The notes: generated by a model not told the origin, from the letters alone. Counted from the stretch's first letter, positions 24,355 through 38,351 are shown. The stretch is 64,000 bases of DNA from Acestrorhynchus altus (GCA_034509495.1 CM067507.1:30873892-30937891); one strand, 5' to 3'. Program-made: numbers and translations.

Positions 24355-26539
24355 TAAACTTCTGCCTTTATGCTTAAATTCAGTTAAACTATCACTTACA
24401 TCAGTCTGAAACATGCAAATAATCTCATTCGTTCTACTTCTCTAACTGGCTTTCCATAGCACTGCTCAATCAATTTCACCCTTATCAGATTTCAGACGTG
24501 TCTCTTACTATATAGGAGCAGAACAGAGCAACTTGAGGAAATCTGGCTTTTTCACCTGCAGGTAAAGTCATCTGTATGTTGGTCATGGTGTGATGATTAG
24601 AACGCTAAAGGGCCATCTCCACTTTTCCCACCAATAAACGAGCTGTTTCTGAGTGGAGACCCTTCATATCCTTCTATGAATAATTTAGCAGGACATAAAC
24701 CCTGGCTAAAGCCACTGCAACAGATCATTACTGAGCAAGAGGCCAATTTCAGAGATCAACACTTGATACACTGTCTGGTCTGAGCTATGATTTCTATCCA
24801 CTGATAAAACTTTAGAGCTTATGAAGAATCACTCACTCAACCATGTGCAGCGAGAGGGGCACCGTTTTGAGAGGAGAGGGGGACTTAAAACCATTCAGTA
24901 ACAGTAAACATAGGCTCAAAACACACGTCTCCTCTGAAGGATGGGAATTTGAATTCTAAATGCATCCACAAAACATTTTTTTAGGAATGCTTGCCTTATC
25001 ATAGAGCAAAGTATAAACTCTGAGGTCACAGCAACTATTAGAATTGCCTGTGGTACTGGTCAAACAAAACAGCAGAATTATGTGGGGTAATTATGTGGGG
25101 TAATTCTCTTTTTAATAGGGGTTTCGCTGTAATTTTCCGATTTTAGATCTGACTGGATTCACATGTGTGTTTTTCCAGGCACATGCCGCCTCATGCTAGG
25201 AAAAATGTTTTTTTGCTGCTTCAGCACACCTTATTTAGTCTCCAAGCACACGTATTTGAGTTTGATATGCAGTTTGGGGTTTTGGCAGCAAGTAAGTTCC
25301 ATTATTTCTTTTGAAATAAATATTTGACAAAACTGGAATTTGGCCATGGCCAACTGCCTGAAAGTACACAAATTCAGCATGTTGAATAAAGCCAAACATC
25401 TCCAGTGGGCAGAGGCTCACCAAACTGGACTGTTAAGGTCTGGAATGTAGTGTTCCTCAGTTGTTGTCCAGATCCAAATGCATTAGGATGTGATCCACTG
25501 TAACAGAACGTGAGGTTATATAATCCAAAACAATATGTAGAAATTGTGGATGCAGTCATGTCAAACGAGGACCAGACTTTTTAAAGGACTGCTTCTAAAC
25601 ATCTTGGGGAAGCCATGCTACGAAGATCTAAAGCTGCTTTGAGAGCAACAAGAGACCTTTTCCAGTCTCATTGAAGTGTTCTTAATAAAGCACTTGGTGA
25701 GAATGCATGAGCAAATATAGAAACTCAGGTGATCCATTTGTAATATATCTTCACCACATAATGAACTAGGATCCGAGTCATGTGACTGCAAGCATACAGG
25801 AGATGACAGCCTCTCACCTGGTAAGACCAAGCTCCCAAACCAGACACCTGTAGCCACCGCAGCCCAGCACAGGATGCTTGTAGCATTCATGGGAAACCAG
25901 GCCTGCCATGAGCACCACCATCCTATGGGACCATCTTTATAAACACAGAGTTCAGTGGCTGCATATTCCAGTGATTCCATTCCATCCCGGAAGGGTATGA
26001 CTTAGAGCAGCTGGAATAGCTTTTCTTTCCCAACACAATGCAGAATGGTGTTTCTGTTCACACCTCAGAAACATGTTCATCCACGAATGAGTTCACAGCA
26101 GCAGAGGAGAAATATGAATAAAGACAGGAAGCTATAGGGTGAGGTAGTCCAGTATGTCAGCCTTATTAAAGAAACTTGGCTAATATCCTTTTCCTGACCG
26201 GTCCAGGCCACTGCTGTACTCACACTGGTCTAGCTGATGTATTTTTAGTCCAATCACAAAACGCTGTCCATCAGGTTCAGCAGCGCAGCCATCCATGACA
26301 CAGCAGCTGCTACGCTGTCTGCCCCACATGGCAAGGGGGAGGAATGTTTTAGGACACTTTCATGAAGTGCAGACCACAGTGAATTCAAAATTTTACTATT
26401 ATTCATACAAGAAGAAAAAGGGTTTCCACACACAGTCTGTTTATTTCCTGTAAAGAAATTCTGCCAATAGACTAGGACTCTCTGGAGCAGATAAACATGA
26501 ACCTATTAATGCCTAATGCCAAGCATGGGTCAGAGGGTT

Positions 26540-26760
26540 GGACATAAAGCCCCCAGCATTGAGCAGTGGAGCTGTGGAGCTGTGATCTCTGGAATGATGG
26601 TGTTCCATCCAACACTTCTGAGATGAGCTGCTTAGTTTAGGACGAGGTGAGGTCGTGATCATCCAACATCCTCACTTCACTAATGCTCTTGAAATGAAAT
26701 GCAATCAACTCATCACAGCAATGCTCCAACATCTTGTAAAACGCCTTCCATGGACTCCTC
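26540..26760 (-). repeat. MITE-like family F copy
   Basis: The plus-strand text gatctctggaatgatggtgt, gaggtgaggtcgtgatcatc and cacagcaatgctccaac is the reverse complement of the 16915 copy's left half. Confidence 0.65.
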
Positions 26761-27079
26761 AAGACCTCTGAAGGTTTTCAGGTATATCTATTTTAAGTTA
26801 TCACTACCCATGCTTCATTGAGCCTCGGGTGCCAATGACCTTGTTGCCATTTCACCAGCTATCCTTCCTTGGAGCCCTCTCGGTAGGTGCATACTGGAAA
26901 ACCCAACAAAACCAGCCATTTAGGAGATGCTCTGAGGTGCTCTGATCATCATCACGGTTGTTGTTACACTTTGTCAGATTCTTGTTCTCATTTTACTGCT
27001 TCCGACACACCACTGTCAAGAACTTGCTCCCTAGTATATGATATGCATCCACAAGGTCTATCAACATGACCTGTCAGCA

Positions 27080-27320
27080 TGAACGTTTTAAGCTGGTCAT
27101 CATGGTTTACTGTTTTAGTAAATCGGACTGGACTGACCAATATGTTGGTCACACATATGAACCAGCACAGTCATGGCTGTCGTCCAGTGTGGTCATGTTC
27201 ACCTTACTGGTCAACCATTTGGGATATGCTGGTTAACTGGCTTGGTCATACTGGTTGACCAGCTTAGTCAGGTTGGCCATGCAAGGTGTTCAACCAACTT
27301 AACCAGCTTTGAGAGGATTG
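27080..27320. repeat. degenerate ctggttgaccagc minisatellite
   Basis: Motifs tggtcaacc, ctggttaactggc, cttggtcatactggttgacc and agcttagtcaggttggcc repeat with drift. Similar ACCAGC/GGTCA arrays are common in teleosts. Confidence 0.65.
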
Positions 27321-27958
27321 TTCGGGGCCTTTTTTCTTTTTTCCTTCCCAGCAGGAATCAGCACGTGGTACAATTTTCCACGAACTATTAACCTGGTTAG
27401 TCAAGTTAAATGATCACAGCCGACACTAACAGAACACTCATTTATCACAGCACTTTCTAAATCGACATTTTCCCATCGTTTTGATAGACAGGTATAATAA
27501 CATTAACAATGTCTCTATGCTGCATGGAGAGAACACTTCACTAATGAATGTACCGGGCGATCACTCATGCATTCAATGTTCTCCACATTGCAGAGAGACA
27601 GGCCTGCAGGACCCACAGAGGCCACGTCAGCCTCCCACCCGCAGTTAGGCCTTTCTATTCGATTCCAATTCCCATGAAACTGCCTCTTTTCTCTTCTCTT
27701 CACTCCCCTGCATTCTACCTCTTCCCATCAGAGCAAGTTCGGCCATTCCCAACCAGCTCGGCCAATCAGACACTTTCGTTTTTCTTCAGCACTCATGCAA
27801 ATGTAATGAGCCTCTCTCTATTTTAAATGGACCTCTCAGTTTTAGGTGGAATTTTACTCGTTTCCTGGCCTCCATTCACCAAACTGGGGGTGTTTACAGT
27901 TGACCTGTTGCATATTACATCCCTTCAGCAGCACGCTGTGCTGTGAAGAGCACAATGA

Positions 27959-27962
<4 letters not shown>

Positions 27963-28029
<67 letters not shown>
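27963..28029. repeat. (GA)n microsatellite
   Basis: About 33 uninterrupted units, a mirror-repeat polypurine tract. Confidence 0.95.
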
Positions 28030-28033
<4 letters not shown>

Positions 28034-28284
28034 GAGAGAGAACTAGAGAATGGACCATCAACACCAGTGGAGCCACTCATTCTGGAGTGGAACCATTTGA
28101 GACATGAGAGGGAGAATGGAGTCAGGCAGGATAAAAATGAACAAAGACGAAGGAAAAGAATCAAATAAATGAGAATGAATTATTCAGCATGTTTCAGAAA
28201 GTGAAAACTGATGGGCTCCAGAGTCTGATCTCTGTTTACTGTGAGGGTGTCAGGCAAATAACAAAGATATATTTGGTTAGCCTA

Positions 28285-28370
<86 letters not shown>
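28285..28370. repeat. (GT)n microsatellite
   Basis: About 40 units following a short AT run, the longest pure GT array in the window. Confidence 0.95.
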
Positions 28371-28378
<8 letters not shown>

Positions 28379-28434
28379 ATTCCCTTTGCAAAAGGTCTGA
28401 TTCTCTGTAAGTAACCATAACCTGACTCCACTCT

Positions 28435-28600
28435 AAGGCACTGTTGTAGCGTTGGCGTCTCTGTTTTGACTCCGGCGTGCTGCGAGTTTTCACCATAGTG
28501 GGAGTTCAAATTCCCCAAAGTCATTATTGTCTCCTGCTAAGGTGCCCCGGCTCGCTATGATTTGGGGTAATGGAGCTGGCACCCAGGCCTAGGTTCAATT
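28435..28600. repeat. possible SINE-like fragment
   Basis: A gtagcgttggcgtctctg segment followed by gggagttcaaattcccc resembles A-box and B-box spacing of a tRNA-derived element. It is weak and has no second copy in the window. Confidence 0.3.
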
Positions 28601-28705
28601 ATTCTCACTGAGGGAGTGATTTCTCACTCGACAGAGCCGAGCACGGAGTGCACTCGCTAATTCCAATCAGGACTTAACACGCTCATAATCACCCGCCCGG
28701 AAAAA

Positions 28706-28751
28706 TAAAGAAAGAGGGAGAGGGAGAGAGAGAGAGAGGGAGAGAGGGAGG
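28706..28751. repeat. GA-rich microsatellite
   Basis: GA units interrupted by GGGA. Confidence 0.85.
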
Positions 28752-31141
28752 TGTAAATAAAGGGGAGAAATATGGACATGGCTGACATGTTGTAGAAGAG
28801 AGTGTCAGGTTTAGAGCAGGTGAAAAGAGACGTGTTCCCGAGCTGTCGGAGTGAGAGCCTCAGATGCCTCAAAAGCTACCCTAACATTACGAGCCGTGTT
28901 GCTGGATTCTGCAGTTCTGATCACGTCCTGTAGTTCCGGACCGAACACATCTCTGCCCACCACTGACCTGCATTTTATGATGTCAGCGGCTGAATAATAA
29001 CAAGCCATTTGTAGCATGTTACTGATTACAGTTAGACTGAACACATAAACGAGACAATCATATGCACCATCCGGTCACACAATTCCGACCGCATCCTCAG
29101 TGTCCATTTCATGAGCTCCTTTTATCATACATGTAGTTCACTTTAGCACTCTGTAGCACTCTGTTTCTCATCATACTTTGTCATCCTCCTTGCACTCTGT
29201 TCTTTAGTGGTCACGGCCCAACAGGAACACCACAGAGCAGGTTGGTCATAGTGTGTCTCAGTGGGTGTTGCTTTGCTATTATTCGATCAGACACATCAGC
29301 AACGAGTTTCAACAACAAATCCGATTTGTCTGCAGTCTAAAAACAGATTATCGGGACTTCTTTTCACAGCACGCAGCTGTGCCAGAACTCTGATCGCTGT
29401 GGGTGGACACGTACGTAAAAAAGAAAAGCAAGCCATTGTCTGGAAGAATCGTATTCTTAATCAGTGTTATTGTGAATGTTATTGCATGAGATGTTTGGGA
29501 CAGTAGAAGGGTTAAGAAAAGCTCATGCCTTCTCCACTACATGTGACATCAGCCATCACCTCTTTCCAAACTGCCAACATTGCATCGTTGATGGGCAGCT
29601 GCATGCACACGCAGCATCTCCCTCCACTGACATGAACAGGTTCAGGCAAGACAAAATGGTAAATGCAAGCCATAAGACATGAAAGTGGCCAGAATTGGGG
29701 GGTTGAACAGATGAGACATTAAATCTAAACTTCAAAAGAAAACTTGTGTTCAACCAAAACTCTTCCATTCAGGCCAAATATCAGCTCTGTGCTACTTCAA
29801 CCCTGCAATGCGAACACAGCCAAAAGCCTCGTTTCTGATGTGAGATTAGACGAGTCTGGCTCGGGTGTCGGGGTGATTAGGCTCAGACAAAGGCCTGGCT
29901 CTGCCATACCTCTGAAGACTGGAGCACATGGAGACAAGAAGCTGCCAGAAAGGTAATCAAGCATGGAGTGATGAAGCAGAGAATCAAAGAGTGAGGGAGA
30001 GAAAAACACCCCTACAACATGTTACCCAGATTAGCAGAGTGCCGGTTAAGGGGGCAAACATTTCATTACCATAAAGTTGTTTGAGGGTCTGTGTGAGAGT
30101 GTGATCATGTATTTATGTGTGAGTGGCTGGGTTTTTTTTTTCTGTGCTAGCTGGTAATTGCCAGCTTGGGGGCTGGCATATATTGGGGATTGGAAATAAA
30201 TAACCAAAATCTGTTACAGAAGATTCATAATCAAAACAAAAAAACAACAGATAATGAGCCAGACCAAATTGAAAGCATGTATCATACAAAGTCTGAAATA
30301 CACAAAAAAGACAAGAAAGTCGCTTGAAAACTCTGCACACAGTTCGGTCTCGGGCAGGCGTGTGAATGATCACAGGTGTGGTCGATTAAACACTGGGACT
30401 TGGCACAAGAGGGTGTAAAACTGCATCCCTACTGTCCTACAAAAGGCTGCCAGGACAGTTTTAGGTAGTGTCCATTTTGGTGAGAGACTGAATGACTGCT
30501 AGACACACCTCCTCAATGTACTCAATGTATGGATGATGGACTTTAAAAGGGTCATCAGTGGACAGAGAAAAGCATAGGCAATTTGACAAGTTGCAAATGA
30601 ATAAGCCATCATGGCCCTTTCTTGCAGTGGTGTTGTGAATTGTGTTTTAAGCAGTTAATCTAATCTATTTGGCATCTGGCGATGATCTGCTGAAGTATGG
30701 AGGCCTTCTTTATAGAGCATCTTCAATCTCTCTCTTTAAACCAAAGTCACGTTTAACAAAACAGGTTTTTTTAAAACTCCAAATCTGTCAAAGTTGTTAT
30801 ATTAAAACACCCAGCTCACCAGAGAAAGCCAACTTCAGTGGTGGGACTAAAAGGGTTCTAGATTAATGCTATGAAGCAATGCGACTATGTGTATGACTGT
30901 GTACAGTGGTTTGGGGGAGTCAATGCTGAATCAGGTGCTAGGAGGGTGCTTAAAGCCTGGCAGAACCTTCAACCACCTCTTCAGCTAACTAAGCACACGC
31001 CCTACACAGGCATCTCAACCTCCCTGTCAGGAATATCAGGTGATGGTGGTCCTAGAGTGCGGGTGGGTTAATTGGCACTACCACACTGACGGCAAAAACT
31101 AAAGTAGAAAAAAACACCCTTCATCACACCACAAAGACACC

Positions 31142-31169
31142 CTCACACACACACACACACACACACACA
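31142..31169. repeat. (CA)n microsatellite
   Basis: About 14 units, next to the minisatellite at 31185. Confidence 0.95.
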
Positions 31170-31184
31170 ATAATAAAGATCAAA

Positions 31185-31810
31185 CAGCACATTCAGTCTA
31201 CCCATCAAATCCAACCAATTAGTCTAGCCAGCCAATCCAAACATTTAGTTTGCCCATCCAATCCTAACATACAGTCTACCAATCCAATCTGGCCATTCAG
31301 TCTACCCATCCAATCCAAATATTTAGTCAAGCTGACCAATCGGCTTATTTAGGCTACCCATGTAATCTAACCATTATGCATTCTGAGCTGTTTTTAGATA
31401 TTGAGCCTTGAAGTCATTACAATGACACTGGCACAGACAAAAAAATGTTAAGAAGTTGTCACAGAATAAGAAAATGTAAATAATTCCAAACAGATTTAAG
31501 AAAAAAAGTCAGATAGTACCATAGAGTTCCAAGGGTCTATCCACTCAATCTGTCCTTTCAGGCTACATATCCAATCTGCCCAATTGGTCAACCCCTCCAA
31601 TCTGCCCATTTGACCTAACCATTCAATCAACTCTGTTTTTTCTCAATCTACCCATTCACTCTAGCCAATTCAAGCTAACCGTTCAGTTTGCCTATCCAAT
31701 CTGACCGAGTAATCTGCCTGTTCAGTCTAGCCATTCAAAGTAATCATCCAGTCCACCCGTCTACAAATCTAATCTAACCATTTTGTCTGCCCATGTAATC
31801 TTTAAAGTAA
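31185..31810. repeat. degenerate minisatellite, cagtctacccatccaatc unit
   Basis: Motifs such as cagtctacccatccaatcc, agtctagccagccaatcc and tttgcctatccaatctgacc follow one another with a unit of roughly 20-25 bp. A non-repetitive stretch around 31380-31530 separates two blocks. Confidence 0.8.
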
Positions 31811-32308
31811 AAGCAAAAATATTCTGAAATGTCATGAAAACAAGGATATTTCATTTCAAGTAGTTTTGGACAATTTGTCTAATTACCACGCGATTTTTTT
31901 TTCAAACAACCTGCTCTGACAAGGACATGGTATTTTAAAATGGGGAAATAGATTCAGGGGTTTCCCCCAAAACCCTCAATCGAACTCTTTGTAAAGGACT
32001 CAACTCAATGTTTGCGCATTTTATCCTTCAAAAAGCACAAGGGTAGGTGTTGTAGGTGAGCTCTGGTTTCCGTACATTTTTGACTCAGTACATAGAAAAA
32101 CAAGCGCACCCTCGCCAAAGGCCACAGGAATAAGGCTGCTGTTGTGTCAGTGCAGAGCGGAGTGTGTAAGTGGCAGCAGGGTCAGTGAGCAGGGCCGCGG
32201 TGGTCTTTAGAGGTGTAGCGGCTTCAGTAGAGCAGAACAGCTCCAGCTCACTGAATCCTCTCAGCCGGACAGGGCTGAACACCATGCCCAGTATTTACAG
32301 GGAGAGAC

Positions 32309-32320
32309 GCGCACGCACGC

Positions 32321-32384
<64 letters not shown>

Positions 32385-32484
32385 CAGATGGGTACCAGGC
32401 CTAACACACTCACCTGAAAAATTTGTAATAGAATTACCACCACTGTACCAAACACACACACACACACACAAAATTAAATCACAC

Positions 32485-32546
<62 letters not shown>
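32309..32546. repeat. microsatellite cluster: (CA)n, (CA)n, (GT)n(AT)n
   Basis: CA at 32309-32381 with CG interruptions, CA at 32452-32471, GT at 32484-32498 passing into AT to 32546. Confidence 0.95.
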
Positions 32547-32551
<5 letters not shown>

Positions 32552-32870
32552 CAGGTAAATTAGAAAAAATAAAATAAAATAGAAAAATTAGTTAAATGTG
32601 AGAGTGTGTATGGGGGAGTGGGTTGGTTGGGGACTTCCTGTGTACCTGCATGAGAACAAACTGTAAACATAGTTGATGTGACTGGTTTTGGGGATGAATG
32701 GGGAGCATTAGAGTATGTGATGTGCAGGCCCAGTGTCTGCAAACAGCCAAAACGCAGCAGCTAGTTAATTAAAGCCGGCAAAGCTGGGCTGGAGCTCGGG
32801 ATGCATTGTCTGAGCTGCTCTGGAGAAGCTCCTCTCTAGTGAGCTGCCATTTGCACTGTGAATAATCAGG

Positions 32871-32872
<2 letters not shown>

Positions 32873-32903
<31 letters not shown>
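32873..32903. repeat. (GT)n microsatellite
   Basis: About 15 units. Confidence 0.9.
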
Positions 32904-32904
<1 letters not shown>

Positions 32905-33336
32905 ATGCCAGAGGAAGCATTTCAATGGAGTATTTTTTTTTTTTTTTCTATTCCATTTTGGATATGAACAGTAAACACAGAGCAACACCTACTGGCCAGG
33001 TCTGCTGGACAACAAAAGTGTTTGAGTGTACACGGGTGGAGGAAGGCATGCATGTGTTCCAAAATCCTACTATACCATAATGTACCACTATACCAGTGTT
33101 TACATGGTACAAATATGCTGAACCTAAAGCCTGACTGCCTGTTGTATGATTGTATGCGTCTAAAGCACAAAAACCATTTACCGGGACAATAACTGTGCTT
33201 CTAAAACAGAACATAAAATTAGAATAAATATAAGTAAATATAGTTACATAATATGAATTACTTCATATTATATCACAATATTATATTATAAATCTCTTTT
33301 GCAGGATTGTTAGGGGTTGCAAGTTTGCAGTGGCGC

Positions 33337-33341
<5 letters not shown>

Positions 33342-33392
<51 letters not shown>
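33342..33392. repeat. (GT)n microsatellite
   Basis: About 25 units. Confidence 0.95.
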
Positions 33393-33393
<1 letters not shown>

Positions 33394-33797
33394 TTTCAGA
33401 TTAAATATCTGTGGCCTGTCCTTTCACTGTTTCTTTATTTCTTCAGACTGGTGCATATATGAGTATAATTTGGAGGAACAAGGACCGTGTAGAAATGAGA
33501 AATGAGAGCGATACCCCAAAATGTTTACACTTCTCTGAGAAGTGGAGTAAACATATAGAGAGAGCAGGAAAAGAGAGTAAAGTGTGAAAAATCTAGTGGG
33601 AACTTCCCACGCTAAATCAGTTTAATCAGTAATCTTTACATATTACAGTTCACATGTAATGAGATCTGTACAGAGGAAGTTTCCGAAAAACACACCACTG
33701 TCTAAATGTCACCTGACTGTAAATACAGCAGAAACACGTTCCAGATAAAAAGACATAACCTCTTATCTCTTCCATCACTGCACAGTTAGTGCAATGA

Positions 33798-33823
33798 AGT
33801 GTGTGTGTGTGTGTGAGTGAGTG

Positions 33824-33886
<63 letters not shown>
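33798..33886. repeat. (GT)n then (GA)n microsatellite
   Basis: GT to about 33816, then GA at 33827-33886. Confidence 0.95.
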
Positions 33887-33888
<2 letters not shown>

Positions 33889-34046
33889 TGTGTTCTCTCA
33901 TGTTTTGAGCTTATGAAGCTCATTCCACTTTGCACTGGGCAGTTTGAGCCTGCAGCGTGCCAATGGCCTTCTGCCTGTGTGGGCCAGAAAGCAAGCCCAC
34001 CTGCTGTCCACACAACCCGCCTGCCTCCCACCTCTCCCTCACCCCC

Positions 34047-34050
<4 letters not shown>

Positions 34051-34103
<53 letters not shown>
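34051..34103. repeat. (CA)n microsatellite
   Basis: About 26 units after a C-run. Confidence 0.95.
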
Positions 34104-34105
<2 letters not shown>

Positions 34106-34514
34106 AAACAAATGCAGATAAGCAAACATTGTACAACAGACCAAGAACCCTCTAACAGGCACCAACAGCCAATGCACAATACACAGCCTCCAAAATCTTT
34201 AACCTCCATTCAACACTGCTGCTTCCAGTGCTGTGAGGTTTTAATGAAAATGAAATAACATTATTATTATATAATTATATATTAAATACAACACCTGGTG
34301 ATGGTAATAACAGGCTTTCAGGTTCACCAGTAACTTTTAAACGGGTTTGAAACAGTTACGACATTAGAGGAGCTCTAGCAAATACAGAAAAGGGGTGAAA
34401 AAGGGTGAAAAGTAGTTGAACCCTTTGGAAACAGCTGGATTTCTGCACTGGATCACCTACATATAAAATGCTTTCACTGTATATAAGCTCACTTCTGGCC
34501 ATAAATAAGTCACT

Positions 34515-34643
34515 AGGGCTGCCATGCTACAGAAACCATCCAGCAGGGAAAGTTAAGGGCCTCGCTTATGGGGCCAATAGTGGCAACTTAGCAGCTAAAA
34601 ATTAAACTCACAACCCAGCTTTCTGACAACTGAGCCACTGTCC
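34515..34643 (-). repeat. tRNA-derived SINE (family C) fragment
   Basis: On the minus strand it reads tggctcagttgtcag (A-box-like), gggttgtgagtttaat (B-box-like) and then tgccactattgg and gaggcccttaac, a pattern typical of V-SINE-type fish elements. Only the 5' half is present. Confidence 0.65.
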
Positions 34644-34754
34644 ATCAGCCAGCACTCACTTTAGCTTTGCCAGTTCTTTGTTTCAATGGATTGACATTTT
34701 TAGTCATTAAAAAAAGAACATTAAAATTCTGTTGGTGACACCACGACATCTGCC

Positions 34755-34842
34755 ATCTCTCTCTCTCTCTCACTCTCACTCTCACTCTCTCTCTCTCACT
34801 CTATCTCTCTCTCTATCTCTCTCTTTCTCTCTATCTCTCTGA
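34755..34842. repeat. CT-rich microsatellite
   Basis: CT units interrupted by CACT and TATCT. Confidence 0.9.
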
Positions 34843-35954
34843 TGGATATAACTAAAAATACTGAAGAAAAAAAAATTGGCTCATTTTTCATGCTTGGAGG
34901 ACAAAAGCCTGACTTCTGGCAGGCTACTCTTCTGTTTCCATCAGGACAATTAAGTGTTGGACAAGGTGCTCGATTCAAGAACAAAACCCAAGAGCATTCA
35001 CCCTCTGTCATTTATTTTTCTTTTTTTTTTTTTTTTTACCTCAACCTAAAGACCCGCTTTCAGATAAACAGACCAGCTAAGAAACAAATGACTGAGCATT
35101 TCTCATTCCCACTGCTGCCTCGGCCAATCACAGGGCCGGCCCAAAGACTGACGGCTTTGTCATTTCACTGACTTCGCAACCACCGTTGCTACGTTACACT
35201 CAGCTGAAATAAACTGCATATAATGGATTCCTCATGCACTGACGACGAGGTCAGTGTACATTAAAGTAGCCTGTTTAAAGAATGACTAACACTGCTATAG
35301 CTCATGATTCAATAATAAAAAAAAGGTTTTTTAAGCAGGCTATTTCAACTCAAGGTGAACTGGCTATTGAGCACTCCCTCAAGGCCAAAAAATGAGCTGT
35401 TTAATACTGACTGCAAGCCCACACATGCTCATGAATCCAAATATACCACTGTGGACCACATGAGCACGAATCTCATCCCTGAAGATAAATGAATAAATAA
35501 TCACTGCCCTCAGATCTGCTAAAAGGAAATGACCAGAACGCTTATGGAATCATCTGTGTACAAAACAAAAACAAAGGCTCTTTAAACAAATCCAGTTAAA
35601 TATCAGGGTTAGATTTTATTAGTAGGAAATTGGTGAAAGAAGCCACTGCCATCAAGGTCAAACCAATGTCCACATTAATACCTGGACCTGATGTTTCCCA
35701 GCAGAACATCCCTGCACAGAGCAGCGCACTCCCTCCATTGGATCGTCACCTGACCTCAGTTACGGACACACAGGTAAATGACACACATACCTAACCATCC
35801 ATCTGAAGATATAAAAGAATCAGAGCACTTGTGTCTTCATTGTGGATGCTTTTGATGGGGGACAGGTTTGGATCTACTCCCTAGTTTGAATCTAGACCCA
35901 TTTTCTGCACTTTATAAATGAGCTATAAGCCCAGAATTGACACCTTTATGTTCA

Positions 35955-36238
35955 TAGTTCATCCATCCATCCATCTTCTATACCGCTTATTCCTGAATAG
36001 GGTCACGGGGGAGCCGGTGCCCAGCCGGCAACACTGAGCACAAGGGCAGGAAAAAACCCTAAACAGGACACTGTAGAGTCACCAATTCACCTACCACATG
36101 TCTTTGGACTGTGGGGGAAACTGGAGAACCCGGAAGAAACCCATGCGAACATTTCCCAGGTCGCCCCACCCAGGGACTGAACCAAGGTCCTTCTTGCTGT
36201 GAGGCAACAGCACTATCCACTGCGCCACCGTGCGTTAT
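35955..36238 (-). repeat. tRNA-derived SINE (family B), minus strand
   Basis: Read on the minus strand it starts with an A-box-like ggcgcagtggata and a B-box-like ggttcagtccc. It continues with the widespread fish landmark ccacagtccaaagacatg and ends in a (ggat)n tail at 35955-35975. A related copy lies at 47572-47905. Confidence 0.8.
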
Positions 36239-36784
36239 CATTACTACTACTAATGGATAAAGCATTATGGGCTATCTGATAACTTTAATTGAACACATTT
36301 TGTGGTGTCCCACAGGGTTCTGTTTTAAGGTGAATGAAGTTGATACTAATTGTTGCAGTAACGTAGTTACTGAAGTGTAGGCCTATGCATAGGGTTTAAT
36401 GGGATTTCATCCATTGGCCATCATCGTACTGCTGCGGGGATTTACAAAGTAAGTGTGTCTCAGCAACTTTTCTTGTCCCACAAATGTGTTGAGGAGACAG
36501 AATGGGCTCATCTCTAATTCACAACCACTGAGCGCTGATTAAAATAGAGTACAGAGTGATGCATTAAAAGCTGGCAGATGTAACGTAGACACAGTGACCT
36601 CATTGTCACTCTGCTCCTTAGTCAACTCTAGCAGAGAGAGAGAGAAAGAGTGGGGGCATTAACTGGCCTGATGGAAATTCAAAAATATGGCCATTGTCTT
36701 AGCAGTTAAGGGCGCGGCAGAGACCAACTGCTCATTATGTCGTGAACTGAAGATGTGAACTGCAGATCTTATAGGACAAAAGCT

Positions 36785-36950
36785 TTTGTGAGGTCAGGAT
36801 GCTGGATGTTCATGTTATACTCTTCTCGCCCACACATGGTATTGGGTAAACCGTGCTGTTCATGTTCAGGCTGTTCAGGTTCATGTTGGAGTTTTCTGTT
36901 CTACATGCAGTACTTCTCTTAGACTGGACAAGCGTTCAGTAGGTGTTCCC
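36785..36950 (+). repeat. MITE-like family F copy
   Basis: It contains gtgaggtcaggatgctggat, gcccacacatggtattggg and gcagtacttctcttagactg with gacaagcg, in the same order as in the fullest copy. Confidence 0.6.
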
Positions 36951-37209
36951 CAATGCTGAATGTGAGAACATCACATGACTCAGTCACCTGACCAGTAAAC
37001 GATGGGCCTTTTTAAAGGCGCTCAGGTCGTCACATCTGCCACCTTCAACTGCTGTCAACATGTAAGAGAATTCTCTGCTCTTTACCATCATCTACTTCAT
37101 TATACTGTGAAAATGATATGGTTTGTCATTGAAACATTATGTTATGTGACTTCAGATCAATATGTTGGACTGTTATAGATCTTTTTTTTTCTGTTTTCTG
37201 TCTACAGAC

Positions 37210-37585
37210 TGCAGACCATCTTCTTTCGGCTGCTCCCTTTAAGGGTCGCCACAGCGGATCATCTGCCTCCATCTTGCCCTATCCCCTGCCTCCTCCATTG
37301 TAACACCAACCATCCTTCTAACCCACCTTCCTCCTCTCCTCCTCTATAATCTTCAACCTACAGTAGTCCAATGTCCACCGGCACCCTGCTGGTCAACAGC
37401 ACCGGAGGTGGTCGTTGTAAACCCGGGCCTCGACTAATCCGGTATGACAGTCATATTTGTGATCTGCATTATAGTTTTATGCCAGATACCCTTTCTGACG
37501 CAAACCTCACCATTTATCTGGGCTTGGGACCGGAACCCGAAGTGCACAATTACACCCCCAGTGGCTGGCTGTTCAGGGACTGCAG
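37210..37585 (-). repeat. non-LTR retrotransposon 3' end (family D)
   Basis: The plus-strand text begins near the element's 3' end with ctttcggctgctcccttt and gtcgccacagcggatcat, a tail common to fish non-LTR elements. Reverse-complemented, it shares long nearly identical blocks with 48790-49112, including aggcccgggtt, cacctccggtgctg and ggtggacattggactactgt. I suspect an RTE/Rex-type origin but cannot assign it. The 77-codon open frame inside is not a gene. Confidence 0.7.
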
Positions 37586-38114
37586 ATGGATACTAGCGTA
37601 TTAGCTTCTCTTTTGAAATGAATGCATTTTATGAGAAAATAAACATAAGAATATGAATGCTATTGTGAGAGTGTGAAGCAGTGTGATACAGAGAAGGTAA
37701 CACTATCACACTGTGCTCATCATCAAAGTGTGAGCTACTTGGTAATACTTAGTCTTACAGCAGACTGAAAGGAGAGTAAAGGAGTAGCTGAGAGGTGTTT
37801 TTGGACACATCTGGGAGTCTCAACAGGACAGAAAGGGTGTTATTGAAGGTGTATTATGTGTAGTTTAGTATTAGGTCTAGTCCGGGGGAGAGGGGACATC
37901 TTTGTGTCTGAAAACGTGGATATGAACAGTGTGTGAGTGTGAAGCACAAAATGAAAGTGCCTGTGGAGTGTCATATTGACATTAATCAACAAAGTTTCCA
38001 AACATCTTCACTACACACACACACAGTCTCATATGAGAAATAATATAGGTGCAAAAATGCTCTTATGCAAACAAGAATCTACATTTGCTCATCTATACTG
38101 TTCCCTCTTTCTCT

Positions 38115-38115
<1 letters not shown>

Positions 38116-38149
<34 letters not shown>

Positions 38150-38298
38150 CTGAACACCCCACAGGTGTAAATGACCCAGATGCTTCACTGCTTGCTCTCT
38201 CCATACTCAACCTGTGTCCATTACACACTCATTACCCAGAGAGGCCTGAGGCACGCGCACACACACACACACGCGCGCGCGTGCGCGCGCACACACAC

Positions 38299-38351
<53 letters not shown>

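Noticed and set aside
37371..37604. 77-codon open frame
   Set aside because: It lies wholly inside a retrotransposon tail that is repeated at 48790-49112 in the opposite orientation.
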